Assembly (NCBI RefSeq): GCF_938039775.1
Contig: NZ_CALHTQ010000199.1
Location: 1-11,777 of the forward strand
DNA: 11,777 nt
Origin: an uncultured Mogibacterium sp.
GTDB lineage: Bacteria > Bacillota_A > Clostridia > Peptostreptococcales > Anaerovoracaceae
Reading direction: 5' to 3'
A program made the position numbers and the translations under genes. Below, in pieces: positions 5,527-11,777 of this stretch. How positions within the stretch are numbered: the stretch's first letter is position 1; each line of letters starts with the position of its first letter. The notes under the pieces were generated by a model, which did not search any database, was not told the DNA's origin, and saw nothing but the letters and a program-made list of their open reading frames with translations.

Positions 5527-6486
5527 ATGAAAAATGTGAACGTAATAGATATAAAACCGAACACCAACATCACCGACTTCTTTATGATTAAAGCCACTTC
5601 GATTAAGGTCGGTTCGAACGGTAAGGAGTATCAGGATGTGATGCTGACCGATGCGACAGGAGACCTATCCGCCAAGAAGTGGGACGTGGATGAGAACAAC
5701 ATCGAATTTCTGAAGTCTCTCAAGGTCGGAGACCTCGTTAAGGTGAGAGGCTCTGTGACTGATTGGAAGGGACAGACTCAGCTGCGCATCAATCAGATTA
5801 GGCTTGCAACTGAAGAGGATGATCTAGAGATGAGTGATTTTGTGAAGTCGGCGCCTGAAAAGCCGATAGATATGTATGAATATATTATCGGTGAGATCAA
5901 CGCTATGCAGGATGAGGATTTCAAGAAGTTATGTCTACATCTATATGAGGGCAATAAAGAGAAACTCATGTACTATCCAGCGGCGATGTCCAACCATCAC
6001 GCTGAGTACGGCGGTCTGCTCTATCATATCAAGCGGATGATGATGAGTGCTAACAAGCTGTGCGAGGTATACACGAATCTATCCAGAGACCTTCTGGTTG
6101 CTGGAGTTGCGATTCATGATATCGAGAAACTTAATGAGATTCTGTCGGACAAGAACGGCATATCGCCAGGCTATTCGTTTAAGGGACAGATGCTAGGACA
6201 TATCGTGCAGGGAATTACTCTTGTAAATGATCTTTGCAAGGAACTCGGTATCAGCGAAGAAAAGGCGGTACTGCTCGAACATATGATACTCTCTCATCAC
6301 TACGAACCCGAGTTTGGAAGCCCTAAGAAGCCGCTCTTCCCAGAAGCAGAGATGCTGCACTACTTGGACATTGTCGATGCGAGGATGTTCGATATGGAGG
6401 AAGGGCTCAAGGGAGTTTCAGACGGTGAGTTCGGTGACCGGGTGTGGCCGCTAGACAACAGAAGGCTGTATAAGCGTACGTTCTAG
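5527..6486 (+). CDS. yhaM: 3'-5' exoribonuclease YhaM family, OB-fold plus HD domain (319 aa)
   Basis: YhaM/Cbf1-type enzymes are metal-dependent 3'-5' exonucleases that trim RNA (and act on DNA in vitro) in the cytoplasm. The protein has an OB-fold nucleic-acid-binding domain (about residues 18-93, with DVMLTDATGDLSAKKW and GDLVKVRGSV) and an HD phosphohydrolase domain (about 150-300). Metal ligands visible are HH (157-158) with YGGLLYHI following, H197-D198 in AGVAIHDIEKL, SHHYEPEFGSPKKP (256-269), and D284 in LDIVDARM. Length matches the family (about 310-320 residues). The frame is open further upstream across antisense hydF, but TAGGAGGT at 5513-5520, 6 bases from the ATG at 5527, fixes the start. 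RecD2 follows 71 bases later with no terminator between, so co-transcription is likely. Confidence 0.93.
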   Translation: MKNVNVIDIKPNTNITDFFMIKATSIKVGSNGKEYQDVMLTDATGDLSAKKWDVDENNIEFLKSLKVGDLVKVRGSVTDWKGQTQLRINQIRLATEEDDLEMSDFVKSAPEKPIDMYEYIIGEINAMQDEDFKKLCLHLYEGNKEKLMYYPAAMSNHHAEYGGLLYHIKRMMMSANKLCEVYTNLSRDLLVAGVAIHDIEKLNEILSDKNGISPGYSFKGQMLGHIVQGITLVNDLCKELGISEEKAVLLEHMILSHHYEPEFGSPKKPLFPEAEMLHYLDIVDARMFDMEEGLKGVSDGEFGDRVWPLDNRRLYKRTF

Positions 6487-6557
6487 TGGAGAACCAAGAT
6501 AAATGCTGCATGCTGCTGAAACCACAGCCTGCACGAATTGGGGCATAGTAACAACTA

Positions 6558-8780
6558 ATGGCAATGACAGAAACCAAGATCGGCAAGATCACGCAAGTAA
6601 TCTACAATAATGAATCCAACGGTTTTGCGATATGCCTCTTTGAGACGGAGGACGAGCAGTTCAAAATCTCTGGGATGTTCCATGCGATAAATCCAGAGAT
6701 AACGTACAAGCTGGAGGGGAGCTTCAAGATTCACCCGCGTTATGGTGAGCAGTTTAACGTGTCTGCGTATGAGGAACAGCTACCTGATGATGCGGAAGGC
6801 ATAAGGGTGTTTCTCGCATCAGGAGCTATAAGAGGAATCGGTCCTAATATGGCCAAGAGAATTGTCGATAAGTTCGGCAAGGAGTCGCTGGATGTAATCG
6901 AGGAGAATCCAGAGGAGCTGCTATCCATAAATGGTCTAGGACCTAAGACAGTCGAGAAAATCGCAAAGTCATACAAGGAGTCGCGTGAATTTACCAAGAT
7001 TTCACTTGGTCTCGGAGAGTATGGAATTCAGCCAGCGCAGGCAGTTAAGATATACAAGCTATATGGGGATAAGTCGCTTGAGGTAGTAGCGGAGAATCCC
7101 TATACATTAGTCGAAGACATATACGGTATCAGTTTTAATAAGGCGGATGAGATTGCGAGCAGAATCGGAATAGAGGCTGAGAGCGAGTTCCGAATCAAGA
7201 GCGGCATCAAGTATGCACTGTCGGTATTTTCGAATAGCGGCAGCACTTATGTACCGAAGGATATTTTGCTTGAGAGCGCAATAAAGCTACTTGACATCTC
7301 GAGTGAGTTAATCGAGGAAAACCTTACGACGCTAGCCTTTAGTGGAGAGATAGAGCTTGATTCACTTGACGGTGTTCCAGTCGTGTATCAGCATTTCTAC
7401 TTTCAGGCTGAGCAGAGCGTGACGTATCATATCAAAAGAATCATGAACGGATATATGCCGCCACTCGCTGCTGACCCGGATAATCTCATTAACGCCGCAG
7501 AAGCGGATGAGAGAATTCAGCTATCTGGTGATCAGAGAAGGGCGATTCGCGCTGCGCTGACCAACAAGATTACGATTATCACTGGAGGGCCTGGAACTGG
7601 TAAGACGACGATCATCAATCTCATCGTAAAGATTTTCAAGCAAATGGGTATATCGGTAGCACTTGCTGCTCCGACAGGCCGTGCGGCTAAGCGTATAACC
7701 GAGACCTCTGGCGTGGAGGCGATGACTATACATAGGCTTCTTGAGTACGTGTACTCGGAGGATGAGAATGAGATGGAATTTGGCAGAAATGCAGAAAATC
7801 CACTCGAGGAGGATTCCTTCATAGTGGATGAGGCATCGATGATTGACCTAATGCTGATGGATGGATTTCTGAGTGCCCTTGAGGACGATAGTAGGCTGAT
7901 AATAGTTGGCGATGCTGACCAGCTACCGTCTGTTGGGGCAGGCAACGTGCTACTAGACATGATTAACAGTGATTATGTTCCGACTATTAGGCTCGAGGAG
8001 ATATTTAGGCAGGCGAGTGAGAGTCGCATCGTTGTGAATGCCCATTCTATTAACAGTGGCGAATACCCTGAATCTGGCGGTAGAGATAGCGATTTCTTCT
8101 TTATGCACAGAAGAGGCGAAGAAGAAATCAGAGAGACGATTGAAGAACTTGTGACTGGAAGACTTGAAAGCTACTACGACTTCGTAAAAGGAAACGGGGA
8201 TATTCAGGTGCTTACGCCGACCAGAAAAGGCGGGCTTGGAACTGCGAGTCTTAACGAGATGCTGCAGAGCATAATTAATCCTGCCTCGGAAGAGCTAAAT
8301 GAAAGGAAGTTTGGCTCCAAGGTTTTCCGTGAGGGTGACAAGGTCATGCAAATCAGAAACAACTACCAGATGGAATGGCAACAGCTCGGAAGACAGAGTG
8401 GACGCGGTATATTCAACGGTGACATGGGCGTAATCAACACCATAGACAACGATAATGCCAAGATGGTGGTGGATTTTGACGGCAGATTTGTGACCTACGA
8501 TAGCGAGGAACTCGATGAGCTTGAGCTTGCATATGCGGTAACTGTTCACAAAAGTCAGGGCTGTGAATTTCCTGTAGTAATTATGCCGATATCAGGATTT
8601 CCACCGATGCTAGCGACTAGAAACCTTTTATACACAGCAATTACTAGGGGCAAGAAGCTAGTAATACTAGTTGGTTCAGAGGAGCGTATGCATAGAATGA
8701 TTGACAATAATAGAATAGATGAGCGCTACACAGGGCTTGAGGCGAGGCTTAGAGAAGTCGATATGGGCGGGATTTTGTAA
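6558..8780 (+). CDS. recD2: RecD2-type ATP-dependent DNA helicase (740 aa)
   Basis: A superfamily 1B 5'-3' DNA helicase of the RecD2 type found in bacteria without RecBCD, with roles in recombination, mismatch repair and fork restart. Domain order: an N-terminal OB-like region (about 1-75); helix-hairpin-helix repeats (VFLASGAIRGIGPNMAKRIV, 84-103, and LLSINGLGPKTVEKIA, 121-136, then a third near 185-205); and the helicase core from about 320. Core motifs are Walker A GGPGTGKTT (343-351), APTGRAAKR (371-379), Walker B DEASM (424-428), GDADQLPSVGAG (451-462), FRQA (483-486), TPTRKGGLG (553-561), VTVHKSQG (661-668) and YTAITRG (692-698). All helicase motifs are intact and the length is normal. 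The ATG at 6558 (or 6564) has no clear ribosome binding site; a stop codon at 6549 excludes longer starts. The extended N-terminus distinguishes it from the RecBCD subunit RecD. Confidence 0.95.
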   Translation: MAMTETKIGKITQVIYNNESNGFAICLFETEDEQFKISGMFHAINPEITYKLEGSFKIHPRYGEQFNVSAYEEQLPDDAEGIRVFLASGAIRGIGPNMAKRIVDKFGKESLDVIEENPEELLSINGLGPKTVEKIAKSYKESREFTKISLGLGEYGIQPAQAVKIYKLYGDKSLEVVAENPYTLVEDIYGISFNKADEIASRIGIEAESEFRIKSGIKYALSVFSNSGSTYVPKDILLESAIKLLDISSELIEENLTTLAFSGEIELDSLDGVPVVYQHFYFQAEQSVTYHIKRIMNGYMPPLAADPDNLINAAEADERIQLSGDQRRAIRAALTNKITIITGGPGTGKTTIINLIVKIFKQMGISVALAAPTGRAAKRITETSGVEAMTIHRLLEYVYSEDENEMEFGRNAENPLEEDSFIVDEASMIDLMLMDGFLSALEDDSRLIIVGDADQLPSVGAGNVLLDMINSDYVPTIRLEEIFRQASESRIVVNAHSINSGEYPESGGRDSDFFFMHRRGEEEIRETIEELVTGRLESYYDFVKGNGDIQVLTPTRKGGLGTASLNEMLQSIINPASEELNERKFGSKVFREGDKVMQIRNNYQMEWQQLGRQSGRGIFNGDMGVINTIDNDNAKMVVDFDGRFVTYDSEELDELELAYAVTVHKSQGCEFPVVIMPISGFPPMLATRNLLYTAITRGKKLVILVGSEERMHRMIDNNRIDERYTGLEARLREVDMGGIL

Positions 8781-8810
8781 AGCGGAATAAGAATGAAAAA
8801 ATTGAATATT

Positions 8811-8860
8811 TATACCAAATAGGTATATGAAATGGTATTTTATACTGTGCTATACTGTGC
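8811..8860. promoter_or_regulatory. Dyad plus tandem 10-base repeat upstream of the unknown gene at 8932
   Basis: TATACC-AAATA-GGTATA (8811-8827) is a 17-base dyad with perfect 6-base arms. Fourteen bases later TATACTGTGC occurs twice in tandem (8841-8850 and 8851-8860), giving two possible -10 boxes (TATACT) exactly 10 bases apart. A further 10-base palindrome, GCATATATGC, overlaps the repeat end (8859-8868). No good -35 is present at the normal distance, so an activator or a weak promoter is plausible. The region looks regulatory but no regulator can be named. Confidence 0.4.
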
Positions 8861-8931
8861 ATATATGCCATAAGTGCGTGCTTTCACGTAAGTCGCTATA
8901 TCCGTCGAGTTACTTACAAGGAGACAAGAGG

Positions 8932-9384
8932 ATGAATTACGATAGAAGAAATGAAATTAATTTTTACAAAAAACTATCAATTATTTTAGGAACAATACTG
9001 GCTATTATAGTGGTGGGTTGGGGAGTGACATTCTATTTTGACCAATGGAACCTGCATGGAGTTAGTAATATGCCAAATTTCGACTTTTCAAAGAAAAGGA
9101 CTTTGGAATTGGTCGGAAAGGTTGAGGGAAAGAACGTTTACAAGTATGGAGTTAGTGAAATGTCCTATCAGACATTTAGTGCTAAAAAAATCACCGCTAA
9201 AGAGTATTATGAGCAAAGCTGGGTAACTGTTGATATGTTGACTGCCAGCGGATTAGAGACTTCAAGAGAGGGATATAGAACTTATCAGTATGATTGCTAC
9301 TATATATTGCTTACAGATAAGGCTGTTGTATTTTGTAGCAATGATGCACCGATTGAAGAGGTTGTACAAGCACTTGGAAAGTAA
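8932..9384 (+). CDS. Unrecognised single-pass membrane protein (150 aa)
   Basis: The ATG at 8932 is preceded by AAGGAG (8918-8923) at an 8-base spacing. The frame is open further up to 8827, but that part is non-coding-like and lies on the repeat region. Residues 1-14 are polar and charged (cytoplasmic), residues 15-35 are one hydrophobic segment (LSIILGTILAIIVVGWGVTF), and about 115 soluble residues follow outside the cell. This part contains FDFSKKRTLELVGKVEGKNVYKYGV, a tyrosine-rich stretch near the middle, and a paired Cys in YDCYY and FCSN (about residues 122 and 134) that could form a disulfide. I recognise no family. It is A+T-rich compared with recD2 before it. It sits between recD2 and comFC, with its own apparent regulatory region. 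Confidence 0.75.
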   Translation: MNYDRRNEINFYKKLSIILGTILAIIVVGWGVTFYFDQWNLHGVSNMPNFDFSKKRTLELVGKVEGKNVYKYGVSEMSYQTFSAKKITAKEYYEQSWVTVDMLTASGLETSREGYRTYQYDCYYILLTDKAVVFCSNDAPIEEVVQALGK

Positions 9385-9425
9385 AACTCTGATTGCGACA
9401 TATATAAATCTGTGCTGAAGGGAAT

Positions 9426-9469
9426 ATCTCCTGCGATATCATGAACTTGATTCATTTATCACAGGAGGT
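9426..9469 (+). promoter_or_regulatory. Hairpin able to hide the comFC ribosome binding site
   Basis: ATCTCCTG (9426-9433) pairs with CAGGAGGT (9462-9469), 8 bp with one G-U. The second arm is the comFC Shine-Dalgarno sequence. The 28-base interior holds a second small stem, ATGAA (9441-9445) with TTCAT (9451-9455). In RNA this would mask translation initiation at the TTG at 9475. Pairing is seen in the sequence; function is inference. Confidence 0.45.
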
Positions 9470-9474
9470 TTTTA

Positions 9475-10218
9475 TTGATAGATACTTTGTTAGGACTCAT
9501 ATATCCGCGCTCACTATATTGTATTTGCTGTGGGAGACTAATCGACGCATCAGTCCCATACAACTTGTGCAAGTCTTGTTCAGACAATATATGCTGGGCG
9601 AATGTGCGTACATGCGACAAGTGTGGTAAGTTACTCGGAGAGCATAACCCACTCTCCACTTGTTATAACTGCAGAGAGCACGGCCATTCATTTGATCGAG
9701 GATACACGTGCACCGAGTACGGATTGTACGAGAAGGAGATTATTTTTAGCCTTAAGTATAAGCGGCAGACGTATATTGCACCGATAATAGCAGAGATTAT
9801 GTACGACAGACTTGAAGCTACAGGTATAGAGGAATATCCGGATATCATAATCCCTGTTCCCATGCATGTGACAAAGGAGCGAAAACGAGGGTTTAATCAA
9901 GCGGCACTTATCGCCAAAGAGCTGGCAAGGCTTATGGGGATAGAGTATAGAGCTGATGTTGTGATGCGGTGCAAGAGTACTGGGGTTATGAAGAGGCTTT
10001 CTCCAGAGGAAAGACTTAACAATGTGAGGTCGGCGTTTGAGGTATACGAAGGGATAAGGCGAAAAATTTTCGGGAAAAATATATTCATTATCGATGACAT
10101 TTACACGACTGGTGCGACAGTTGACTCAATCGCTAGGATACTCAAGGCGGCAGGAGTTAGCCGTGTTGACGTTGTGACATTTGCGGCGGGAGCGGACATG
10201 GTCAAGGAATGTGTATAA
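9475..10218 (+). CDS. comFC: ComFC-like phosphoribosyltransferase-fold protein with zinc fingers (247 aa)
   Basis: ComFC proteins (GntX/amidophosphoribosyltransferase-like) support natural transformation at the cytoplasmic side, where they act on incoming single-stranded DNA with ComFA; their exact activity is unsettled. The N-terminus has cysteine pairs that look like two zinc sites: C16-x-C18-C19 with C32-x-x-C35, and C47-x-x-C50 with C63-x-x-C66. The phosphoribosyltransferase domain follows, with IPVPMHVTKERKRGFNQA (126-143) and the PRPP-loop signature IIDDIYTTGAT (205-215). The start is TTG at 9475, 6 bases after AGGAGG (9463-9468), and gives the expected length. No comFA is adjacent. Neighbours recD2 and yhaM make a DNA/RNA-processing context. 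Many non-transformable Firmicutes keep this gene, so competence is not proved. Confidence 0.92.
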   Translation: MIDTLLGLIYPRSLYCICCGRLIDASVPYNLCKSCSDNICWANVRTCDKCGKLLGEHNPLSTCYNCREHGHSFDRGYTCTEYGLYEKEIIFSLKYKRQTYIAPIIAEIMYDRLEATGIEEYPDIIIPVPMHVTKERKRGFNQAALIAKELARLMGIEYRADVVMRCKSTGVMKRLSPEERLNNVRSAFEVYEGIRRKIFGKNIFIIDDIYTTGATVDSIARILKAAGVSRVDVVTFAAGADMVKECV

Positions 10219-10336
10219 ATATATAATACAGATGTTACTAATATGATATGATAAATTGATGGACAATAGCTCTACTCTATCTTGCATTGGATAGAAACAA
10301 ATTATTATTCGATAAATAGAAATATATTGGAGAAGA

Positions 10337-11091
10337 ATGAAGAAAGCATTAGTAATCCTTTTAAAAATAATAATCTTTTTTATTGGATGGGCTATTATTG
10401 CAGGAATAATTGAAATCCCAAACGATAATCCTTCCGTATGGAGGTTTTATGCTGAGTTGATTCCGTGAGTAGTTATGGTTGTTTTTACGGTAGTATTCCT
10501 CAAATTTGAGAAAAATGAAGTCAAAATACCAATCCAAGAGAAAATGCCGGAAAGGGAACATTAGTTGGTATAATATCGGGAATTATATGGATCGCTTTTT
10601 CAGCGGGTATCCTGCTTGGGACAAAGCAATTGCTGATTATAGGAGAGACAGATGTATCTATGGCTTGGCTTTGGATATCGTCTGCGTTCATTAACGTTAT
10701 CATGCAAGAATTGCTAGTTCACGGTTATATCTATCAACTTCTTAAAACTAGATACAATTTGAAACTTGCGGTTATAATTACTACTGCAATATTTACCTTC
10801 TTGCATGGAGGAGCTTTTGAAGCAGGTTCTGTGGCGGTTATCAATGTAATTACAATGTATTTGTTTACTACTGCAATATATGAGACGGAAAATACAATTC
10901 TAGCTCCAATTATGGCTCATACAATATGGAATATAGTGGGTGCAATCTTTTGAGGTTGCGTTAGCTTATCTGAGGATTATCCTAGCATGTTGTTAATGAA
11001 ACCAATGAATGAATCAGTGATATCGGGTGGAGCGTATATGGCGGAAGGTAGCATTATTGTGCTTGCAGTTAATACTATTCTTATGTTTTTC
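10337..11091 (+). pseudogene. Broken CPBP-family intramembrane metalloprotease
   Basis: CPBP (CAAX protease and bacteriocin-processing, ABI) proteins are multi-pass membrane proteases. The gene begins at ATG 10337 with GGAG at 10329-10332 and codes a hydrophobic N-terminus ending ...WRFYAELIP, then a TGA at 10466-10468. The homology continues in frame (VVMVVFTVVFLKFEKN). At about 10548 it shifts by a missing base into another frame (GKGTLVGIISGIIWIAF), which carries the protease motifs MQELLVHGYIYQLL, FTFLHGGAFEAG and APIMAHTIWN. A second in-frame TGA (10951-10953) interrupts GAIF/GCVSLSEDYPSML, and the frame goes on to about 11091. The usual EExxxR motif reads QELLVH, so Arg is lost. Three lesions plus a changed active-site residue support a true pseudogene. 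The 3' end merges in frame with a flippase fragment. Confidence 0.85.
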
Positions 11092-11777
11092 TTCCCTTGG
11101 ATATTTCAAAAAACAGATCTGCCTTTATGGTATGCGTATTCCACTTATTTAGTCTTCCTGACTTCTTCTCTTTTGGGTTATTTTATCAATTACAGGCAGA
11201 TTATTCTATCTGCTGATCAAAAACAATATAAGATAACGTATATAACCAAAGGTCTGACTTTTCTGACACTTACTATCCAGATCATTCTACTCTATTTTTC
11301 TATTGGGGGATATAAAGGCTGGTTGTTGGTAGAATTGGTATTCGCCTTTGCAACAGCATTTCTTCTGGAATATTCTGTCCGAAAAACTTATCCTTGGCTC
11401 AAAACCTCCTGTTATGTCGGGAAAAGAGTATATAAGGAGTATGGAGAAATCCTGACAAAGATCAAGCAGCTCTTTTTCCACAAGGTTGCGGGCTATGTGC
11501 TCAATCAGACCTCGCCTATAATCATCTATGCTTATACCACCTTAACGCTCGTTGCTATCTATGGCAACTATATGCTTATAGTAGCAGGGGTAATTTCCCT
11601 TTTGGTCGCAATTTTCAGTGGTATCATACCAACTTTAGGAAATCTCATTGCCGAAGGAAAAAGAAAATCGATTCTAAAAATTTTCGGAGAGTATTTTGCC
11701 TGCCGAATGCTTATCGCCGGAATTGCGACCTACTGTTTATGGATCGGAGGAAACGGTTTTATGGTCTTGTGGATGGG
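11092..11777 (+). CDS. Partial Wzx/MATE-like polysaccharide flippase, lacking its 5' part and open at the window end
   Basis: About 228 residues resemble the middle and later part of Wzx-type exporters that flip lipid-linked polysaccharide repeat units across the inner membrane. Characteristic stretches are LPLWYAYSTYLVFLTSSLLGYF, NYRQIILSADQKQYKI, KIKQLFFHKVAGYVLNQTSPIIIYAY and TLVAIYGNYMLI, with several membrane segments. I associate this sequence type with capsule or O-antigen loci, often of Bacteroidetes, though that is recollection and not a search. The usual N-terminal third is missing: the reading frame enters directly from the CPBP pseudogene. A possible translation start is ATG 11038, with GGTGGAG at 11026-11032 and 5 bases of spacing, but it lies inside CPBP sequence. 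The CDS is cut by the window edge. It is either a truncated gene fragment or evidence of a chimeric junction. Confidence 0.7.

Noticed and set aside
8827..8931. Longer N-terminus for the 150-residue membrane protein
   Set aside because: It would translate the dyad and tandem-repeat region and lacks an RBS. The ATG at 8932 has a good one and yields a normal signal-anchor topology.
9424..9439. ATATC/GATAT inverted repeat before comFC
   Set aside because: Only 5 AT-rich pairs, and incompatible with the longer SD pairing reported; likely chance.
9441..9629. ATG-started 62-residue frame overlapping the start of comFC
   Set aside because: It has no RBS, overlaps conserved ComFC zinc-site codons in another frame, and shows no recognisable content. 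A very short leader peptide role cannot be tested here.
10275..10294. CTATC/GATAG hairpin as terminator of comFC
   Set aside because: Weak 5-bp stem with a large loop and no T-run. I see no clear terminator or good promoter in the 118-base gap 10219-10336.
10630..10953. Separate 107-residue CPBP-like gene
   Set aside because: It starts in the middle of the conserved protein with no RBS; the missing N-terminal part is just upstream in another frame. It is part of the broken gene.
10466..10953. TGA read as an amino acid (recoding or alternative code) in the CPBP gene
   Set aside because: Recoding would not mend the frameshift near 10548. Every other gene of the window is free of in-frame TGA, and the catalytic Arg is also lost. 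Pseudogene is simpler.

Overview
The window looks like a chromosomal segment of a strictly anaerobic, low-to-mid G+C Firmicute (class Clostridia). A position near the Mogibacterium/Eubacterium-type lineages is possible but cannot be proved from this sequence. The evidence is a free-standing rubredoxin, HydF (the [FeFe]-hydrogenase maturation GTPase), a YerC-type TrpR-family regulator, YhaM-type exoribonuclease, RecD2 and ComFC, together with strong AGGAGG-type ribosome binding sites and several TTG starts. No tRNA, rRNA, CRISPR array or complete insertion sequence was seen, and no gene-free stretch exceeds about 210 bases.

Layout. (1) Positions 1-1374: the 3' end of an ORF coding a very basic tail, an unrecognised exported or anchored protein one base after it, and a convergent DUF1461/TIGR01906 membrane protein whose stop codon overlaps that of its neighbour. 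(2) 1375-2256 and on to 3401: rubredoxin as its own unit (promoter, strong RBS, terminator), then a two-gene yerC-hisC operon with a perfect dyad between the -35 and -10 boxes and a clean terminator. This suggests a histidine-responsive, autoregulated unit. (3) 3435-5396 (minus strand): hydF-nadE, translationally coupled, sharing the hisC terminator region. (4) 5397-5526: a compact divergent promoter region containing two GC-rich hairpins. (5) 5527-10218 (plus strand): yhaM, recD2, a small unknown membrane-anchored protein, and comFC, a nucleic-acid-processing series. The unknown gene has its own repeat-rich upstream region, and the comFC ribosome binding site can pair with an upstream anti-SD sequence. 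(6) 10337-11777: a CPBP-family intramembrane protease gene broken by two in-frame stops and a frameshift. It runs in the same frame, without a start, into the middle of a Wzx/MATE-like polysaccharide flippase that is open at the window end.

Most of the window is ordinary housekeeping. The points most worth a second look are the yerC-hisC operator, the comFC SD-sequestering hairpin, the palindrome in front of rubredoxin, the unknown protein between recD2 and comFC, and the CPBP/flippase junction, which is either a real recombination scar or an assembly chimera. I found no convincing evidence of a new multi-gene system.
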